Source: F23-B02 sp963650165
GTDB taxonomy: Bacteria; Bacillota; Clostridia; Oscillospirales; Oscillospiraceae
Assembly: GCA_963650165.1 (NCBI GenBank)
Contig: CAVJKX010000003.1
Location: 1 to 64,000, forward strand
Direction of reading: 5' to 3'
DNA: 64,000 nt
This document shows positions 49,828-59,027 of this stretch, piece after piece. Both the position numbers and the translations under genes were made by a program. Position 1 is the stretch's first letter. Each line of letters starts with the position of its first letter. Below the pieces are notes generated by a model. It was not told the origin of the DNA. It did no database searches and worked only from the letters and a program-made list of their open reading frames with translations.

Positions 49828-52064
49828 CTTTTACCTCCGTTTCTGTTTACCTCGACGACGCCGGGCAGAGCGCTTATGCGGTTTACGACCGTGCGCAGCT
49901 CGTCGATACCCCGCGTCTCGAGCGTTATATTGACTATCGATTTATCGCCCGTATCGCGCGCATTTATCGTTCTCACCTTGGTGTTGAGGGTGTTGAATAT
50001 AGACGCTATATCCATGATAAGTCCGCTGCGCTCGCGCGAGACGACCGTTATTGCCGTTGCGTAGCTTTCCTTTATCTCGTCCGCCCAGCTCACGCTTGTC
50101 CAGCGGCCCACATCCTCGGGCTTGAACTCGCGCCGGGCGTAGTTTTCGCAGTCCCTGCGGTGGATGGACACGCCCTGACCGCGCGTTATATAGCCGACGA
50201 TATCGTCGCCGGGGATGGGCGTGCAGCAGCGCGAGAATTTTATAAGGCAGTTGTCCAGCCCCTCGACCAGAACGCCGTGGACGGGCTTGATGTTTTTCTT
50301 GGCCTGCTGCTCGCGGCGCTCGGCGGCCTCGGTCACCTTTTCGAGAACGGTCTTTTTCCCGCTCGCGTGGTGCAGACGGGCAAGCTCGTCCTTCATGCGG
50401 TTTACCGCCCTCGTCGCCGCCATGCCGCCGTAGCCGATGGCGGCATACATCTCGTCAAGGCTCGTATAGGCTACCTTCTTGAGAAGCTGCGGCAGCACCT
50501 CCTCATCGCAGATATCCTCCATGCGCAGACCCTTGTTTTTGAGCTCGGCTTCGAACATGGCGCGGCCGCGCTCGATATTCTCCTCGCGCCGCTCCTTCTT
50601 GAACCACTGCTTTATCTTCGTGCGTGCAGAGCCGCTCTTTGCGATATTGAGCCAGTCGCGGCTCGGCCCCGCCGCGTTTTTCGAGGTCCTGACCTCGACG
50701 ATATCGCCGTTTTGCAGGACATAGTCGAAGTTTACGATCCTTCCGTTTACGGAAGCGCCGATCATGCTGTTGCCGACGGCGGAGTGTATGCTGTAGGCAA
50801 AGTCGATGGGCGTCGCTCCCGCCGGCAGGTTTATAACGTCGCCCTTCGGCGAGAACACGAACACCTCGTCGGCGAACATGTCTATCTTGAGGTTGTGGAA
50901 AAAGTCGGTCGCGTCCGATTCCTGCTGGCTCTCCAGCAGCCGCCTTACCCAGGCGAACTTCTCCTCGTCGCCCTCCTTGACGATCGTTTCCGCCGCCGAG
51001 CCTATCTTATACTTCCAGTGCGCCGCGATGCCGTATTCGGCGGTGCGGTGCATTTCCCATGTGCGTATCTGCACCTCGAAGGGTATGCCCTCGGAGCCTA
51101 TGACCGTCGTGTGAACGCTCTGGTACATGTTCGGCTTGGGGGTCGAGATATAGTCCTTGAACCTGCCGGGCACGGGCTTGAACATATCGTGTATGATGCC
51201 CAGCACGTTATAGCAGTCGGGGATCGTATCGACGATTACACGGAACGCGCACAGGTCAAATATACCATTGATATCGAGCTTCTGCGCGTACATTTTTCTG
51301 TAAATGCTGTAAATATGCTTTATGCGGCTGTAGACCGTGACCTGAAGCCCCTCGTCCTCAAGGCGCTTTCTTATCTTTTCCTCGACGGCGGACATGAAGC
51401 TTTTAAGCGTGTCCATGCGCTCGTTGAGGGTGTCGGTTATCTCCTTATAGCCCGCCGGATCGAGGTACATGAGCGCCAGATCCTCAAGCTCCCACTTGGC
51501 TCTCTGCATGCCGAGCCTGTGCGCGATGGGGGCGTATATCTCCATCGTCTCGAGCGATTTCTGCCGCTGCTTTTCCTCGGTCTGATAGGCCATGGTGCGC
51601 ATATTGTGCAGGCGGTCGGCGATCTTGATGAGAATGACGCGGATATCCTTGGCCATGGCCATGAGCATCTTGCGCAGGTTCTCCATCTGCTCGTCTTCCT
51701 TGCTGGTGTACTGCACGCGCGTGAGCTTCGTTACGCCCTCGACTATATTGGCCACCGGCTCGCCGAACTGCTTTGCTATATCGCTGTGAGTAAGATCGGT
51801 ATCCTCAATGACGTCGTGCAGGAGAGCGGCGACTATCGAGTCCTCGTCAAGCCCCATGTCGGCGGCTATATCCGCCGCGGCGACGCAGTGGGTGACGTAG
51901 GGCGAGCCGTCCTTGCGGAGCTGTCCGGTGTGGGCGAGCCTTGCCATGCGGTAGGCTGCGTCTATCCTGCCCATGTCCATATCCATGCCGCTGTCGGATA
52001 TCTTTTTGCTGAGCGCGGCGAACATCTCGTCGGGATCAAGCTTTCTTTTTTCAATGTCTGACAT
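49824..52064 (-). CDS. relA: Bifunctional (p)ppGpp synthetase/hydrolase
   Basis: 746 aa. The HD hydrolase domain has HDVIEDTD intact near residue 82, the synthetase domain follows (about 220-350) with the DRLHNMRT motif earlier, then TGS (VFSPKGDVINLPAGATPIDFAY near 410), a zinc-finger-like/helical region and a C-terminal ACT domain. Both catalytic halves appear complete, so it makes and breaks the stringent-response alarmone. Stop overlaps dtd; the start touches the recJ stop, so all three are coupled. Confidence 0.96.
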   Translation of the reverse strand: MSDIEKRKLDPDEMFAALSKKISDSGMDMDMGRIDAAYRMARLAHTGQLRKDGSPYVTHCVAAADIAADMGLDEDSIVAALLHDVIEDTDLTHSDIAKQFGEPVANIVEGVTKLTRVQYTSKEDEQMENLRKMLMAMAKDIRVILIKIADRLHNMRTMAYQTEEKQRQKSLETMEIYAPIAHRLGMQRAKWELEDLALMYLDPAGYKEITDTLNERMDTLKSFMSAVEEKIRKRLEDEGLQVTVYSRIKHIYSIYRKMYAQKLDINGIFDLCAFRVIVDTIPDCYNVLGIIHDMFKPVPGRFKDYISTPKPNMYQSVHTTVIGSEGIPFEVQIRTWEMHRTAEYGIAAHWKYKIGSAAETIVKEGDEEKFAWVRRLLESQQESDATDFFHNLKIDMFADEVFVFSPKGDVINLPAGATPIDFAYSIHSAVGNSMIGASVNGRIVNFDYVLQNGDIVEVRTSKNAAGPSRDWLNIAKSGSARTKIKQWFKKERREENIERGRAMFEAELKNKGLRMEDICDEEVLPQLLKKVAYTSLDEMYAAIGYGGMAATRAVNRMKDELARLHHASGKKTVLEKVTEAAERREQQAKKNIKPVHGVLVEGLDNCLIKFSRCCTPIPGDDIVGYITRGQGVSIHRRDCENYARREFKPEDVGRWTSVSWADEIKESYATAITVVSRERSGLIMDIASIFNTLNTKVRTINARDTGDKSIVNITLETRGIDELRTVVNRISALPGVVEVNRNGGKR

Positions 52065-54097
52065 TATGAACGCCTCGCTTTCAAACGTTTTATGAGCTCA
52101 GAGCTCTCAAGATTGACCTTTGCGCTGCCTGAGACCATCCTCGCTCCGAACACGGAGCCGGGGCTGACCGTGCGCAGCAGGCCGAGCTCGCACAGAACGC
52201 GCAGACATATGCAGAAGCGCTCCGGCTCAAGGCCGTGCGGGCACTGGCTTATTATGCCGTCAAGATCCGTTGCGACCGAGCCGCCGAGAGTCTGAAGCCT
52301 GCGCCATGCCTTTATAAAGGCGCCCCTGTCCGGACAGTAGGGCGCGGCCTCGCGCTCGGGCAGCTCGTCGTCGAGTATCATGCCGCACAGCGGCTTGGGG
52401 TCGTGCAGGCGCATCTCCGTTATCTGAAGCTGCACGCTGCGCCGCAGGCGGAACTCGTTTATCTGCGGAGTGAATGCAATATCCACCCTGTCGCCGGCCC
52501 TGAGTCCGAGCTCCGATTCGCTGTGCGAGAAGAACACGCACTCGAAGTCCTTTCCCTTGTAGCTTACGCCGAGGCGCAGGTGCTTTCCGCCGCCGATGGG
52601 CGTTATCCTGTCGAGCCTTGCGCCGAGGATGCACAGCGTCGGCTTTGCGTTTCCGCTGCCGTAGGGCTCGAGCCGCGAGAGCGCGGCGACGCCCTGCATA
52701 TCCAGGACATTCGGATCGCTTATCCTCATATCGCAGCACAGCGTCGGAGCCTCCGTGGGCTTATTGTTCTCATAATATTCGCTGAAGGCAAGGCAGAACT
52801 GCCGGAGCTTATCGCGCTTTATATTGAGCCCCGCCGCGAGAGCGTGGCCGCCGAAGCCCTCAAGGTATTCCGAGCAGGCCGACAGCGCGTCGAAGAGGTT
52901 AAAGCCCCCGTAGCTGCGGCACGAGCCCTTGCCCTTGTCGCCGTCAAGGCAGATCATGATGGTCGGCCTTGAATACTGCTCGGCAAGCTTTGAGGCGGCG
53001 ATGCCGATAACACCCTGATGCCATTTCTCGCTTGCGAGAACTATGGGGCTCTGCGGCGTTTTGCCGTCCATCATTCCGGAAGCGTCGTCCCATATCTCCG
53101 TTTCGAGGTGCTGACGGCGGCGGTTGAGCTCGCACAGCTCACCGGCAAGCGTATCGGCCTCGCGCGTATCGTGCGTCATCAGGAGCTTTCCGGCTATCGA
53201 CACCTCGCCGAGGCGACCCGCCGCATTAAGGCGCGGGGCAAGCGAAAAGCCGATGGTCGAGGAGGATATCTTTCTCTCCGACGCGCCGGACTCGCGCAGC
53301 AGCGCCGCTATGCCGGGGCGCGACGGGTTTGCCAGCTTTTCAAGTCCCCTGCGGACGATGTATCTGTTCTCCCCCGTGAGCGGAACGACGTCGGCCACCG
53401 TGCCGATGGACACAAGGTCGGCATAGCGCTCGACTATCTCCTCGTTCTTGCCCTCGACGGCGCACACAAGCTTCATCGCAACGCCGACACCGGCAAGGTC
53501 CTTATTGGGATAGGGGCAGTCGTCCTGCTTGGGGTCTATGACCGCGACGGCGTCGGGTATCGTCTGCTCGCGGCACTCGTGATGGTCGGTTATGATGAGA
53601 TCTACGCCGACCTGTTTTGCATGCTCGGCCTCGGCCGCGGCGGTTATGCCGCAGTCAACGCTTATTATGAGGCTCACGCCCTTCTGCCGCAGCTTGTCTA
53701 TCGCCGCGCTGTTTATACCGTAGCCCTCGGCTATGCGGTCGGGGATATAGGGATAGCATTCAAGCCCGCGCGAGCGCAGCCAGTCAGTCAGAAGACAGGT
53801 CGAGGTTATGCCGTCAACGTCATAGTCGCCGTAAACGGCAACCGTTTCGCGTATCGTAAGCGCACGCTTTATCCGCGACACGGCCTTGTCCATATCCTTC
53901 ATCAGCCGCGCATCGCACAGAAGCTCCGCGCCGCCGTCGAGAAAGCGCCTTGCCTCCGGCACGCTCTCTATCCCGCGCACGGCAAGCATCGCCGCAAGCA
54001 GTACGGGATAGCCCGCGTCCTCGAACATTTTCCGCTTATCCTCGGGACATTCTTCAATTTTCCATTTACTGTAATTCATCCGAAAACACTGCTTCAT
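52064..54097 (-). CDS. recJ: Single-stranded-DNA exonuclease RecJ
   Basis: 677 aa. DHH motifs DYDVDGITSTCLL (near residue 95), SVDCGI, and TDHHECREQ; DHHA1 motif GFGGHALAAGLN near residue 405; an OB fold and a helical C-terminal extension follow. RecJ degrades 5' single strands in mismatch, base excision and recombination repair. In many Firmicutes apt sits between recJ and relA; here they touch directly. First gene of recJ-relA-dtd-MBL-exporter. Confidence 0.94.
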   Translation of the reverse strand: MKQCFRMNYSKWKIEECPEDKRKMFEDAGYPVLLAAMLAVRGIESVPEARRFLDGGAELLCDARLMKDMDKAVSRIKRALTIRETVAVYGDYDVDGITSTCLLTDWLRSRGLECYPYIPDRIAEGYGINSAAIDKLRQKGVSLIISVDCGITAAAEAEHAKQVGVDLIITDHHECREQTIPDAVAVIDPKQDDCPYPNKDLAGVGVAMKLVCAVEGKNEEIVERYADLVSIGTVADVVPLTGENRYIVRRGLEKLANPSRPGIAALLRESGASERKISSSTIGFSLAPRLNAAGRLGEVSIAGKLLMTHDTREADTLAGELCELNRRRQHLETEIWDDASGMMDGKTPQSPIVLASEKWHQGVIGIAASKLAEQYSRPTIMICLDGDKGKGSCRSYGGFNLFDALSACSEYLEGFGGHALAAGLNIKRDKLRQFCLAFSEYYENNKPTEAPTLCCDMRISDPNVLDMQGVAALSRLEPYGSGNAKPTLCILGARLDRITPIGGGKHLRLGVSYKGKDFECVFFSHSESELGLRAGDRVDIAFTPQINEFRLRRSVQLQITEMRLHDPKPLCGMILDDELPEREAAPYCPDRGAFIKAWRRLQTLGGSVATDLDGIISQCPHGLEPERFCICLRVLCELGLLRTVSPGSVFGARMVSGSAKVNLESSELIKRLKARRS

Positions 54098-54247
54098 TTT
54101 AATTATTTTTAATAATATTTTATAATAACAAAATGAAAGCCGTTTATCAAGTGCGCAGTGCTATTTTACACTGTTAATTGACAGAATACTTAAATCAATG
54201 TTAAACTGTAGCCCTTGAAGGCAAAATATTCTCATCGAGGTGGAAAG

Positions 54248-54889
54248 ATGAAAAATTATGTTTTGTTCGACTTTGACGGCACGGTGTTCGACTCTGCCGA
54301 GGGCATAACAAAAAGCGTGCAGTACGCGCTCGGCAAAATGGGCATAGAGGCAAAGACCGAGGATCTCATGTGCTTTGCCGGACCTCCTCTCGGCGAGATG
54401 TTCGCCCTGCGCTATAACATGAGCCCCGAGCAGGCGCACAGGGCCGTCGAGCTTTACCGCGAGCGCTACAATCCCGTCGGCTGGGCAGAGTGCTCACCCT
54501 TCCCCGGAATGCACGAGTTGATGGGAAGGCTCCGCGCAAAGGGCATACGCATCGCCGTTGCCACCAGCAAGCCGCGCGTCTTTGCACAGAGGATACTCGA
54601 AAAATTCGATATGCAGGACGATTTTGACCTCGTCTGCGGCTCGGAGTTTGACGGAACGCGCGGACAGAAGTGGGAGGTCATACAGTACGCGCTGTCGCAG
54701 TTCGGCATTTCGCCCGAGGAGGCGGTCATGGTCGGCGACAGGAAGTACGACGTTATCGGCGCGAAAAAATGCGGCGTTTCCTGCGTCGGCGTGCGCTTCG
54801 GCTACGCAGAGCCGGGTGAGCTCGAGGCCGAGGGCGCGGTGTACGTCGCCGAGGACGCCGACGATCTGTACGAATATCTGACGAAATAA
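54248..54889 (+). CDS. HAD-superfamily phosphatase, PGP-like
   Basis: 213 aa from the ATG at 54248 (GAGGTGGAAAG upstream). HAD motif I FDFDGTVFDS at the start, motif II ATSKP near residue 100 and motif III/IV VMVGDRKYDVIGAK near 160 are intact. This is the Gph/PpaX type acting on small phosphomonoesters; the substrate is open. A TTGACA box at 54178-54183 is a plausible -35. Terminator follows directly. Confidence 0.92.
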   Translation: MKNYVLFDFDGTVFDSAEGITKSVQYALGKMGIEAKTEDLMCFAGPPLGEMFALRYNMSPEQAHRAVELYRERYNPVGWAECSPFPGMHELMGRLRAKGIRIAVATSKPRVFAQRILEKFDMQDDFDLVCGSEFDGTRGQKWEVIQYALSQFGISPEEAVMVGDRKYDVIGAKKCGVSCVGVRFGYAEPGELEAEGAVYVAEDADDLYEYLTK

Positions 54890-54915
54890 AAAAAGACCGC
54901 AGTGCGGTCTTTTTT
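54888..54915. terminator. Bidirectional intrinsic terminator
   Basis: AAAAAAGACCGCA pairs with TGCGGTCTTTTTT between the HAD gene and the convergent YpsA-like gene. It overlaps the last codons of both. Confidence 0.85.
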
Positions 54916-55414
54916 ATTCTATGGGAAGCTGAATTACCTCGATATCCTTTTTTCTTGCGTAGCGGATGGTGTTCCACGTTCCGCCGGACATGCCGTCGTA
55001 GCAGGCGACGAGGACGTTTGACTTATCGACCATGAAGCGGTTGCGTATCGCCATGCAGGCGGGGCTGTAGCTCTCGGAAAGTACCGTCACCTCGTCGCAG
55101 TTATCGATGATACGCTCATAGCGGCGGCGGTTGTACCCGTTCCAGTTATCCGCCTGTCCCCTGTACGGCACGGCGGCCTGGAGCGTAATGTCCGAGTGCA
55201 TTTTTTTGAGCTTTATGACGGTCTCGGCGCAGTACATATCGCAGCCGAGCGCCATGCCGCAGATGAAATGCTTTATTCCCGAATCGTACACGGCGCCGAT
55301 GACCGCAAAGAGCTTTTCCTTGAACTGCACGCAGCGCGGATCCGACTCGTCATATCCCCACGGCAGCTTCGACGGCCTGTGGCCGGAAAAGCAGCAGCTT
55401 TTTCCGTATTCCAT
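54914..55414 (-). CDS. SLOG-family protein, YpsA/DUF1273-like
   Basis: 166 aa from the ATG at 55414; the longer frame up to 55714 is inside the riboswitch on the other strand. Features: CCFSGHRPSKLPWG near the start, CGMALGCDMYCAE near residue 52 and SGGTWNTIRYARKKDI near the end, the SLOG nucleotide-binding pattern of YpsA and DUF1273/DUF2493 relatives. SLOG proteins bind nucleotide-derived ligands; YpsA influences cell division in Firmicutes. Monocistronic. Confidence 0.87.
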   Translation of the reverse strand: MEYGKSCCFSGHRPSKLPWGYDESDPRCVQFKEKLFAVIGAVYDSGIKHFICGMALGCDMYCAETVIKLKKMHSDITLQAAVPYRGQADNWNGYNRRRYERIIDNCDEVTVLSESYSPACMAIRNRFMVDKSNVLVACYDGMSGGTWNTIRYARKKDIEVIQLPIE

Positions 55415-55466
55415 AACATCACCGCCTTCCATTGTAAGGCAAAACGGGGAAAATGTCAAAAGGCTA

Positions 55467-55494
55467 TTGACATTTTCCTCAGCCGCGCTATAAT
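55467..55494 (+). promoter_or_regulatory. Near-consensus promoter of ribU leader
   Basis: -35 TTGACA (55467-55472), 16-nt spacer, -10 TATAAT (55489-55494), both perfect hexamers. Confidence 0.85.
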
Positions 55495-55513
55495 GAGGGC
55501 ACAACCGAATTAG

Positions 55514-55626
55514 GATATCTTCAGGGCAGGGAGCGTTTCCCGACCGGCGGTATAGTCCGCGAGCCTTATTGGCATGAACCGGTGTGATTCCGGTACCGAC
55601 AGTATAGTCTGGATGGAAGAAGATGT
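55514..55626 (+). promoter_or_regulatory. FMN riboswitch
   Basis: The RFN-element core is intact: ATCTTCAGGGCAGGG at the 5' end, CCCGACCGGCGG, AGTCCGCGAGC, GAACCGGTGTGATTCCGG, TACCGACAGTATAGTCTGGATG and GAAGAAGAT closing P1 with the 5' ATCTTC. It lies directly after the promoter and before a terminator hairpin and ribU. Bound FMN should favour the terminator, turning riboflavin uptake off. Confidence 0.96.
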
Positions 55627-55644
55627 ACGCTTTGATCATTTTGC

Positions 55645-55681
55645 GTCGCCTGAAAGATATTTTTCTTTCGGGCGACTTTTT
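55645..55681 (+). terminator. Riboswitch-controlled terminator
   Basis: GTCGCC pairs with GGCGAC and GAAAGA with TCTTTC, then TTTTT, 19 bases past the aptamer and before the ribU ribosome site. Confidence 0.85.
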
Positions 55682-55700
55682 AATTCCGGAGGTAATATCC

Positions 55701-56453
55701 ATGTCAACACTCATCTCTCAGCTGGGCGAAAACCTTTCGTTCGTACTCGAATGCCTCGGCATATTCGCGGCCCTGTTCGTGCTGGCGCTGCTGTTCGAGC
55801 GCCTTGTTATGAAAAACCGCAAAAAGCTCGGCAGCACGCATTTTCTTGCCTACACCGCCATTTTCTCCGCGATGGCAGGCGTTCTGATGTTCATCGAGAT
55901 CCCCCTGTTCTTCGCGCCGAGCTTCTATGAGATCGACCTGAGCGAGATCCCCATCATGATCTGCACCTTCTATCTCGGACCCGTGGCCGGCGTAGTAGCC
56001 GAGCTTCTCAAGATCATCGTAAAGCTCGTATTCAAGGGAACGAGCACCGCCTTCGTCGGCGACTTCGCCAACTTCGTCGTCGGCTGCGCCTTCGTGCTCC
56101 CGGCCTCGTGCATCTACCATGTGAAAAAGGGCAAGCGCACGGCCCTTATCGGCATGATAGTCGGCACGCTCGTCATGACCGTGTTCGGAAGCCTGTTCAA
56201 CGCCGTGTACCTTCTGCCGACCTTCGCCGAGCTATTCGGCATGCCGCTCGAGGCGATAATCAAGATGGGCACGGATATAAACTCCGCGATAAACAGCGTT
56301 TCGACGCTCGTTCTGTTCTGCGTCGTGCCGTTTAACCTCTTAAAGGGCATTATCGTGACGGCGCTCACCATGCTTCTGTACAAGCGCATATCCCCCCTGC
56401 TGCACAAGGGCGATAAAAAGCTTGCCGAGCGCAAGGCCGCTAACAGGGCCTGA
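55701..56453 (+). CDS. ribU: Riboflavin ECF transporter S component RibU
   Basis: 250 aa with about six hydrophobic segments. Start ATG at 55701 (GGAGG upstream). HFLAYTAIFSAMAGVLMF and EIDLSEIPIMICTFYLGP are characteristic S-component stretches. The FMN riboswitch in the leader makes riboflavin the clear substrate. Its C-terminus overlaps the convergent flippase gene by 14 bases on the opposite strand, with no terminator between them. Confidence 0.93.
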   Translation: MSTLISQLGENLSFVLECLGIFAALFVLALLFERLVMKNRKKLGSTHFLAYTAIFSAMAGVLMFIEIPLFFAPSFYEIDLSEIPIMICTFYLGPVAGVVAELLKIIVKLVFKGTSTAFVGDFANFVVGCAFVLPASCIYHVKKGKRTALIGMIVGTLVMTVFGSLFNAVYLLPTFAELFGMPLEAIIKMGTDINSAINSVSTLVLFCVVPFNLLKGIIVTALTMLLYKRISPLLHKGDKKLAERKAANRA

Positions 56454-57753
56454 TGATTTTCCGCAGCCGCAGTATGCTCAGGGTGAAATTCAGGCACTCG
56501 TTAAAATAAATGATGCAGATATAGCCCGTGAGCGCATACAGCGGCAGCACGCGCCACACCAGCAGTACGCCCAGCAGCGCGTCGAGGATATTTATCCCCA
56601 TGTTCCACATCTGCTGACCCAGCCCTTTCAGGCAGCCGTCGCAGAGCATATCGGTGTACATTATCGGGATAAGCGGCGCGAGCAGGCGCAGAAATCGCCC
56701 CGCAGCCGGCGAGGAATACACGGCAATGCCGAGCCTGTCGGCAAAAACGAATATCACAAGGGAGACGGCAAGAGAATAGCCGGCTCCCTTTTTCAAAAGC
56801 GAAAACACCGTGCGCCGTATCTCTCCGCGCTCGCCGCGCATCTGCGTCTCGGTGAGCTCCGGTATCATCAGCTCGCTGAGCGCCATAAGAAAGCAGGCCG
56901 GAAAGGCTATTATCGGCATGACCATGCCCTGTATCGTTCCGTAGCCGGACAGCGCCCTGTCGGCCGAAAAGCCCGCAGCCTTCAGGCCGCGCGGCACCAG
57001 AAGATGCTCGAGCGTAGACAGCGCCGAGCGCGCATAGGCCGAAAACGCAAGCGGCAGCGCAATGCGCAGCATGCGCGAGGTAAGGCGCAGTCTCCCGCAG
57101 CCGGCGCCCGTATACCGCCCCCTGTCGGTGATGTAAAACAGCAGCATCATGAAAAGCGATACCGCATCGCCGCAGACCGTGCCGAGCATGACGGCCGCGC
57201 AGTTTTTCTCTATATCCCCCTCCGGCGAGTGCGCAAGGAAAAGCGCGACGAGCGCAATGGTGAGCAGCTGCTCGAAAAGATGCACCGCCGCAGGCTTCCA
57301 CACCCTGCCGCAGGCGGTGAAGTAGCCGGACACGGCGGAGCTGAGCGAGATCATCGGCATCGCGTATGCCATGATGCGCAGCGCCCTGACCGTGCGCGCA
57401 TCGCCTATCCACAGAAAGCCTATCGCCTCCGCGCCGCCGTGCAGGAGGAAAAACGCCGCCGTACCGAAGACAAGGGCGTATACAAAGCATCTGCGCATGG
57501 CCCCGCCTATGCCCTCGGCGCGCTCGCGGCCTATCTCCTCGGACACGAGCCGGGTCGCGGCAAATCTCACGCCGGAAACGGCAAAGGTCGTGCACAGAAA
57601 CGACACCGAGACGACGAGCTGGTAAAGCCCTATCCCCGCCGAGCCGATGCGTCCCGCAAGCCACACCTGAAACGCCATCGAGATCAGGCTCATCACAAGC
57701 GACGAGCCCGTCAGAAGCGCCGTATTAACGATCAGTCTTTTCTTCCTTATCAT
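56440..57753 (-). CDS. MATE/MOP-type flippase, SpoVB-like
   Basis: 437 aa with about 12-14 membrane helices. Opening NTALLTGSSLVMSLISMAFQVWLAGRIG is the usual start of polysaccharide flippases of the SpoVB/MurJ group (split here for length). SpoVB acts in spore cortex synthesis; other members move lipid-linked wall or capsule precursors. Typical SpoVB has over 500 residues, so this is a shorter member. No neighbouring sporulation gene helps decide. Terminates by converging on ribU. Confidence 0.83.
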   Translation of the reverse strand: MIRKKRLIVNTALLTGSSLVMSLISMAFQVWLAGRIGSAGIGLYQLVVSVSFLCTTFAVSGVRFAATRLVSEEIGRERAEGIGGAMRRCFVYALVFGTAAFFLLHGGAEAIGFLWIGDARTVRALRIMAYAMPMISLSSAVSGYFTACGRVWKPAAVHLFEQLLTIALVALFLAHSPEGDIEKNCAAVMLGTVCGDAVSLFMMLLFYITDRGRYTGAGCGRLRLTSRMLRIALPLAFSAYARSALSTLEHLLVPRGLKAAGFSADRALSGYGTIQGMVMPIIAFPACFLMALSELMIPELTETQMRGERGEIRRTVFSLLKKGAGYSLAVSLVIFVFADRLGIAVYSSPAAGRFLRLLAPLIPIMYTDMLCDGCLKGLGQQMWNMGINILDALLGVLLVWRVLPLYALTGYICIIYFNECLNFTLSILRLRKIIRPC

Positions 57754-57789
57754 ACTTAAAACATATGCCAGAAAAATTATTAATATATG

Positions 57790-57817
57790 TTGAAATTTTC
57801 ACAAAGTGTGCTATAAT
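57790..57817 (+). promoter_or_regulatory. Promoter of cytidylate-kinase-like gene
   Basis: -35 TTGAAA (57790-57795), 16-nt spacer, -10 TATAAT (57812-57817). Confidence 0.75.
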
Positions 57818-57879
57818 ATAAATATCAAAAAATTAAATATAAAATTTTTGATGAAAAATTTGAATTGGAGGCGTCATTT

Positions 57880-58479
57880 ATGATCATCACAATTGGCAGA
57901 CAGCACGGCTCAAGCGGCAGGGAGATTGCAAGACTTCTTGCGGATAAGCTCGGCATCAAATGCTACGACAAAGAGATCGTTGACGAGGCGGCAAAGCACT
58001 CCGATTTCAGCCGCGAGCTGATCAACGCATACGACGAAAAGCGCATGTCCGCTTTCCTGCTCCACGCCGGCGGCTACGGCCTGAACGAGAATTTCCGGCT
58101 CAACATGGAGGTCGTATCCGCGCAGTTCGATGCGATACGCGATATAGCCTCGAAGGAGGACTGCATCTTTGTCGGGCGCTGCGCCGACTATGTCCTCAAC
58201 GACAGGGACGACGTTGTAAGCATCTTCATTCTCGGCGATCTGGACGCACGCATCAAGTGCCTTGAGAAGCGCCAGGGTCTTGACGAGGCGCAGGCCCGCA
58301 AGAAGATCAAGGAGGTCGACAAGGACCGCTCGAGCTTCTACAAATACTACAGCGATCAGATCTGGGGCGACGCGCAGAACTATGACCTGTGCATCAACAG
58401 CTCCAGGGTCGGCGTCGAAGGCGCGGTTGACGCGATACTCGCCTACATAAAGGCCCGCGGCCTTCTGAAGGCGGATTAA
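57880..58479 (+). CDS. Cytidylate kinase-like family protein
   Basis: 199 aa from the ATG at 57880 (GGAGG upstream). P-loop-like ITIGRQHGSSGREIARLLA at the start, followed by FVGRCADYVL near residue 95 and a C-terminal helical lid. This is the Cytidylate_kin2 family, common in Clostridia and distinct from the essential Cmk; the substrate is not established. Single gene ended by a repeat-borne terminator. Confidence 0.9.
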   Translation: MIITIGRQHGSSGREIARLLADKLGIKCYDKEIVDEAAKHSDFSRELINAYDEKRMSAFLLHAGGYGLNENFRLNMEVVSAQFDAIRDIASKEDCIFVGRCADYVLNDRDDVVSIFILGDLDARIKCLEKRQGLDEAQARKKIKEVDKDRSSFYKYYSDQIWGDAQNYDLCINSSRVGVEGAVDAILAYIKARGLLKAD

Positions 58480-58570
58480 GCCGGAAAAAAATGCTTCGCA
58501 CCCTGCCTTCCCCTTCGGGAGGCGGAGCTGTAATCAAATTGCGGCGCAAGCCGCAGCAGCATGATGACAA

Positions 58571-58604
58571 AAGACAGTGCAGAGAAGATCTGCACTGTCT
58601 TTTT
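58571..58604. terminator. Terminator, second copy of repeat module
   Basis: AAGACAGTGCA pairs with TGCACTGTCTT followed by TTTT; the same stem as at 24380-24411 with a different loop. Confidence 0.82.
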
Positions 58605-58758
58605 CGCGCTTAATATTAAATTAGCTTCCTGCTTGTAGTGAACTTGTGTTTGCCTGACGGCAAAGGATTTATTGACACCTCATCCGTCGGCTGTCGCCGA
58701 CACCTTCCCCTCAGGCTCCGCAAGGGGAAGGCAGCGCAGAAGCGGAGCTTCTGCGAAT

Positions 58759-58790
58759 GAAGATTGAAGATTGAATAGTGAATAGTGAAT
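58759..58790. repeat. Short tandem heptamers
   Basis: Two GAAGATT units followed by GAATAGT units and a partial GAAT. A slippage-prone microrepeat inside copy B of the composite element. Confidence 0.6.
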
Positions 58791-59027
58791 AATTGCGGTG
58801 TGCGCTATGCGCACGGATTTTCAGAGGCGTTGCTGCATTGTACCGATACGGTTTTTGCGGCATCCCGACCGGCAGCCGCGCAGGAAACCGAAACAAATGG
58901 ATGAACAAATCTTTCTCCGCGTTCGTGTTCCGCGGCAGCGTTCTTATTTTGTCGGCAGCTTCGATACCGGGCCACCGGCAATATGCGTATAGGTACAGAC
59001 TAAATGCGCCTGTAAAAAAATGCGCCT

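Larger units (their letters stand above)
58541..59015. repeat. Composite intergenic repeat, copy B
   Basis: This 548-bp gene-free gap is a hairpin array: GCGGC/GCCGC (58541-58554, inverted relative to copy A), the terminator stem, GATTTATTGACACCTC (from 58666), GTCGGC/GCCGAC (58686-58701), CCTTCCCCT/AGGGGAAGG (58703-58731), CGCAGAAGC/GCTTCTGCG (58735-58755), a short tandem repeat (58759-58790), GTGCGC/GCGCAC (58800-58814), and the TTCGATACCGGGC tail (58960-59015). Several modules are shared with copy A at 24.4 kb. Confidence 0.78.

Noticed and set aside
55414..55714. N-terminal extension of the YpsA-like protein
   Set aside because: The extension runs antisense through the FMN riboswitch, has no conserved content, and the internal ATG at 55414 starts the family fold.
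58480..59027. CRISPR array in the repeat-dense gap
   Set aside because: Repeats are inverted hairpins of different sequence, not equal direct repeats with unique spacers, and no cas genes are present.
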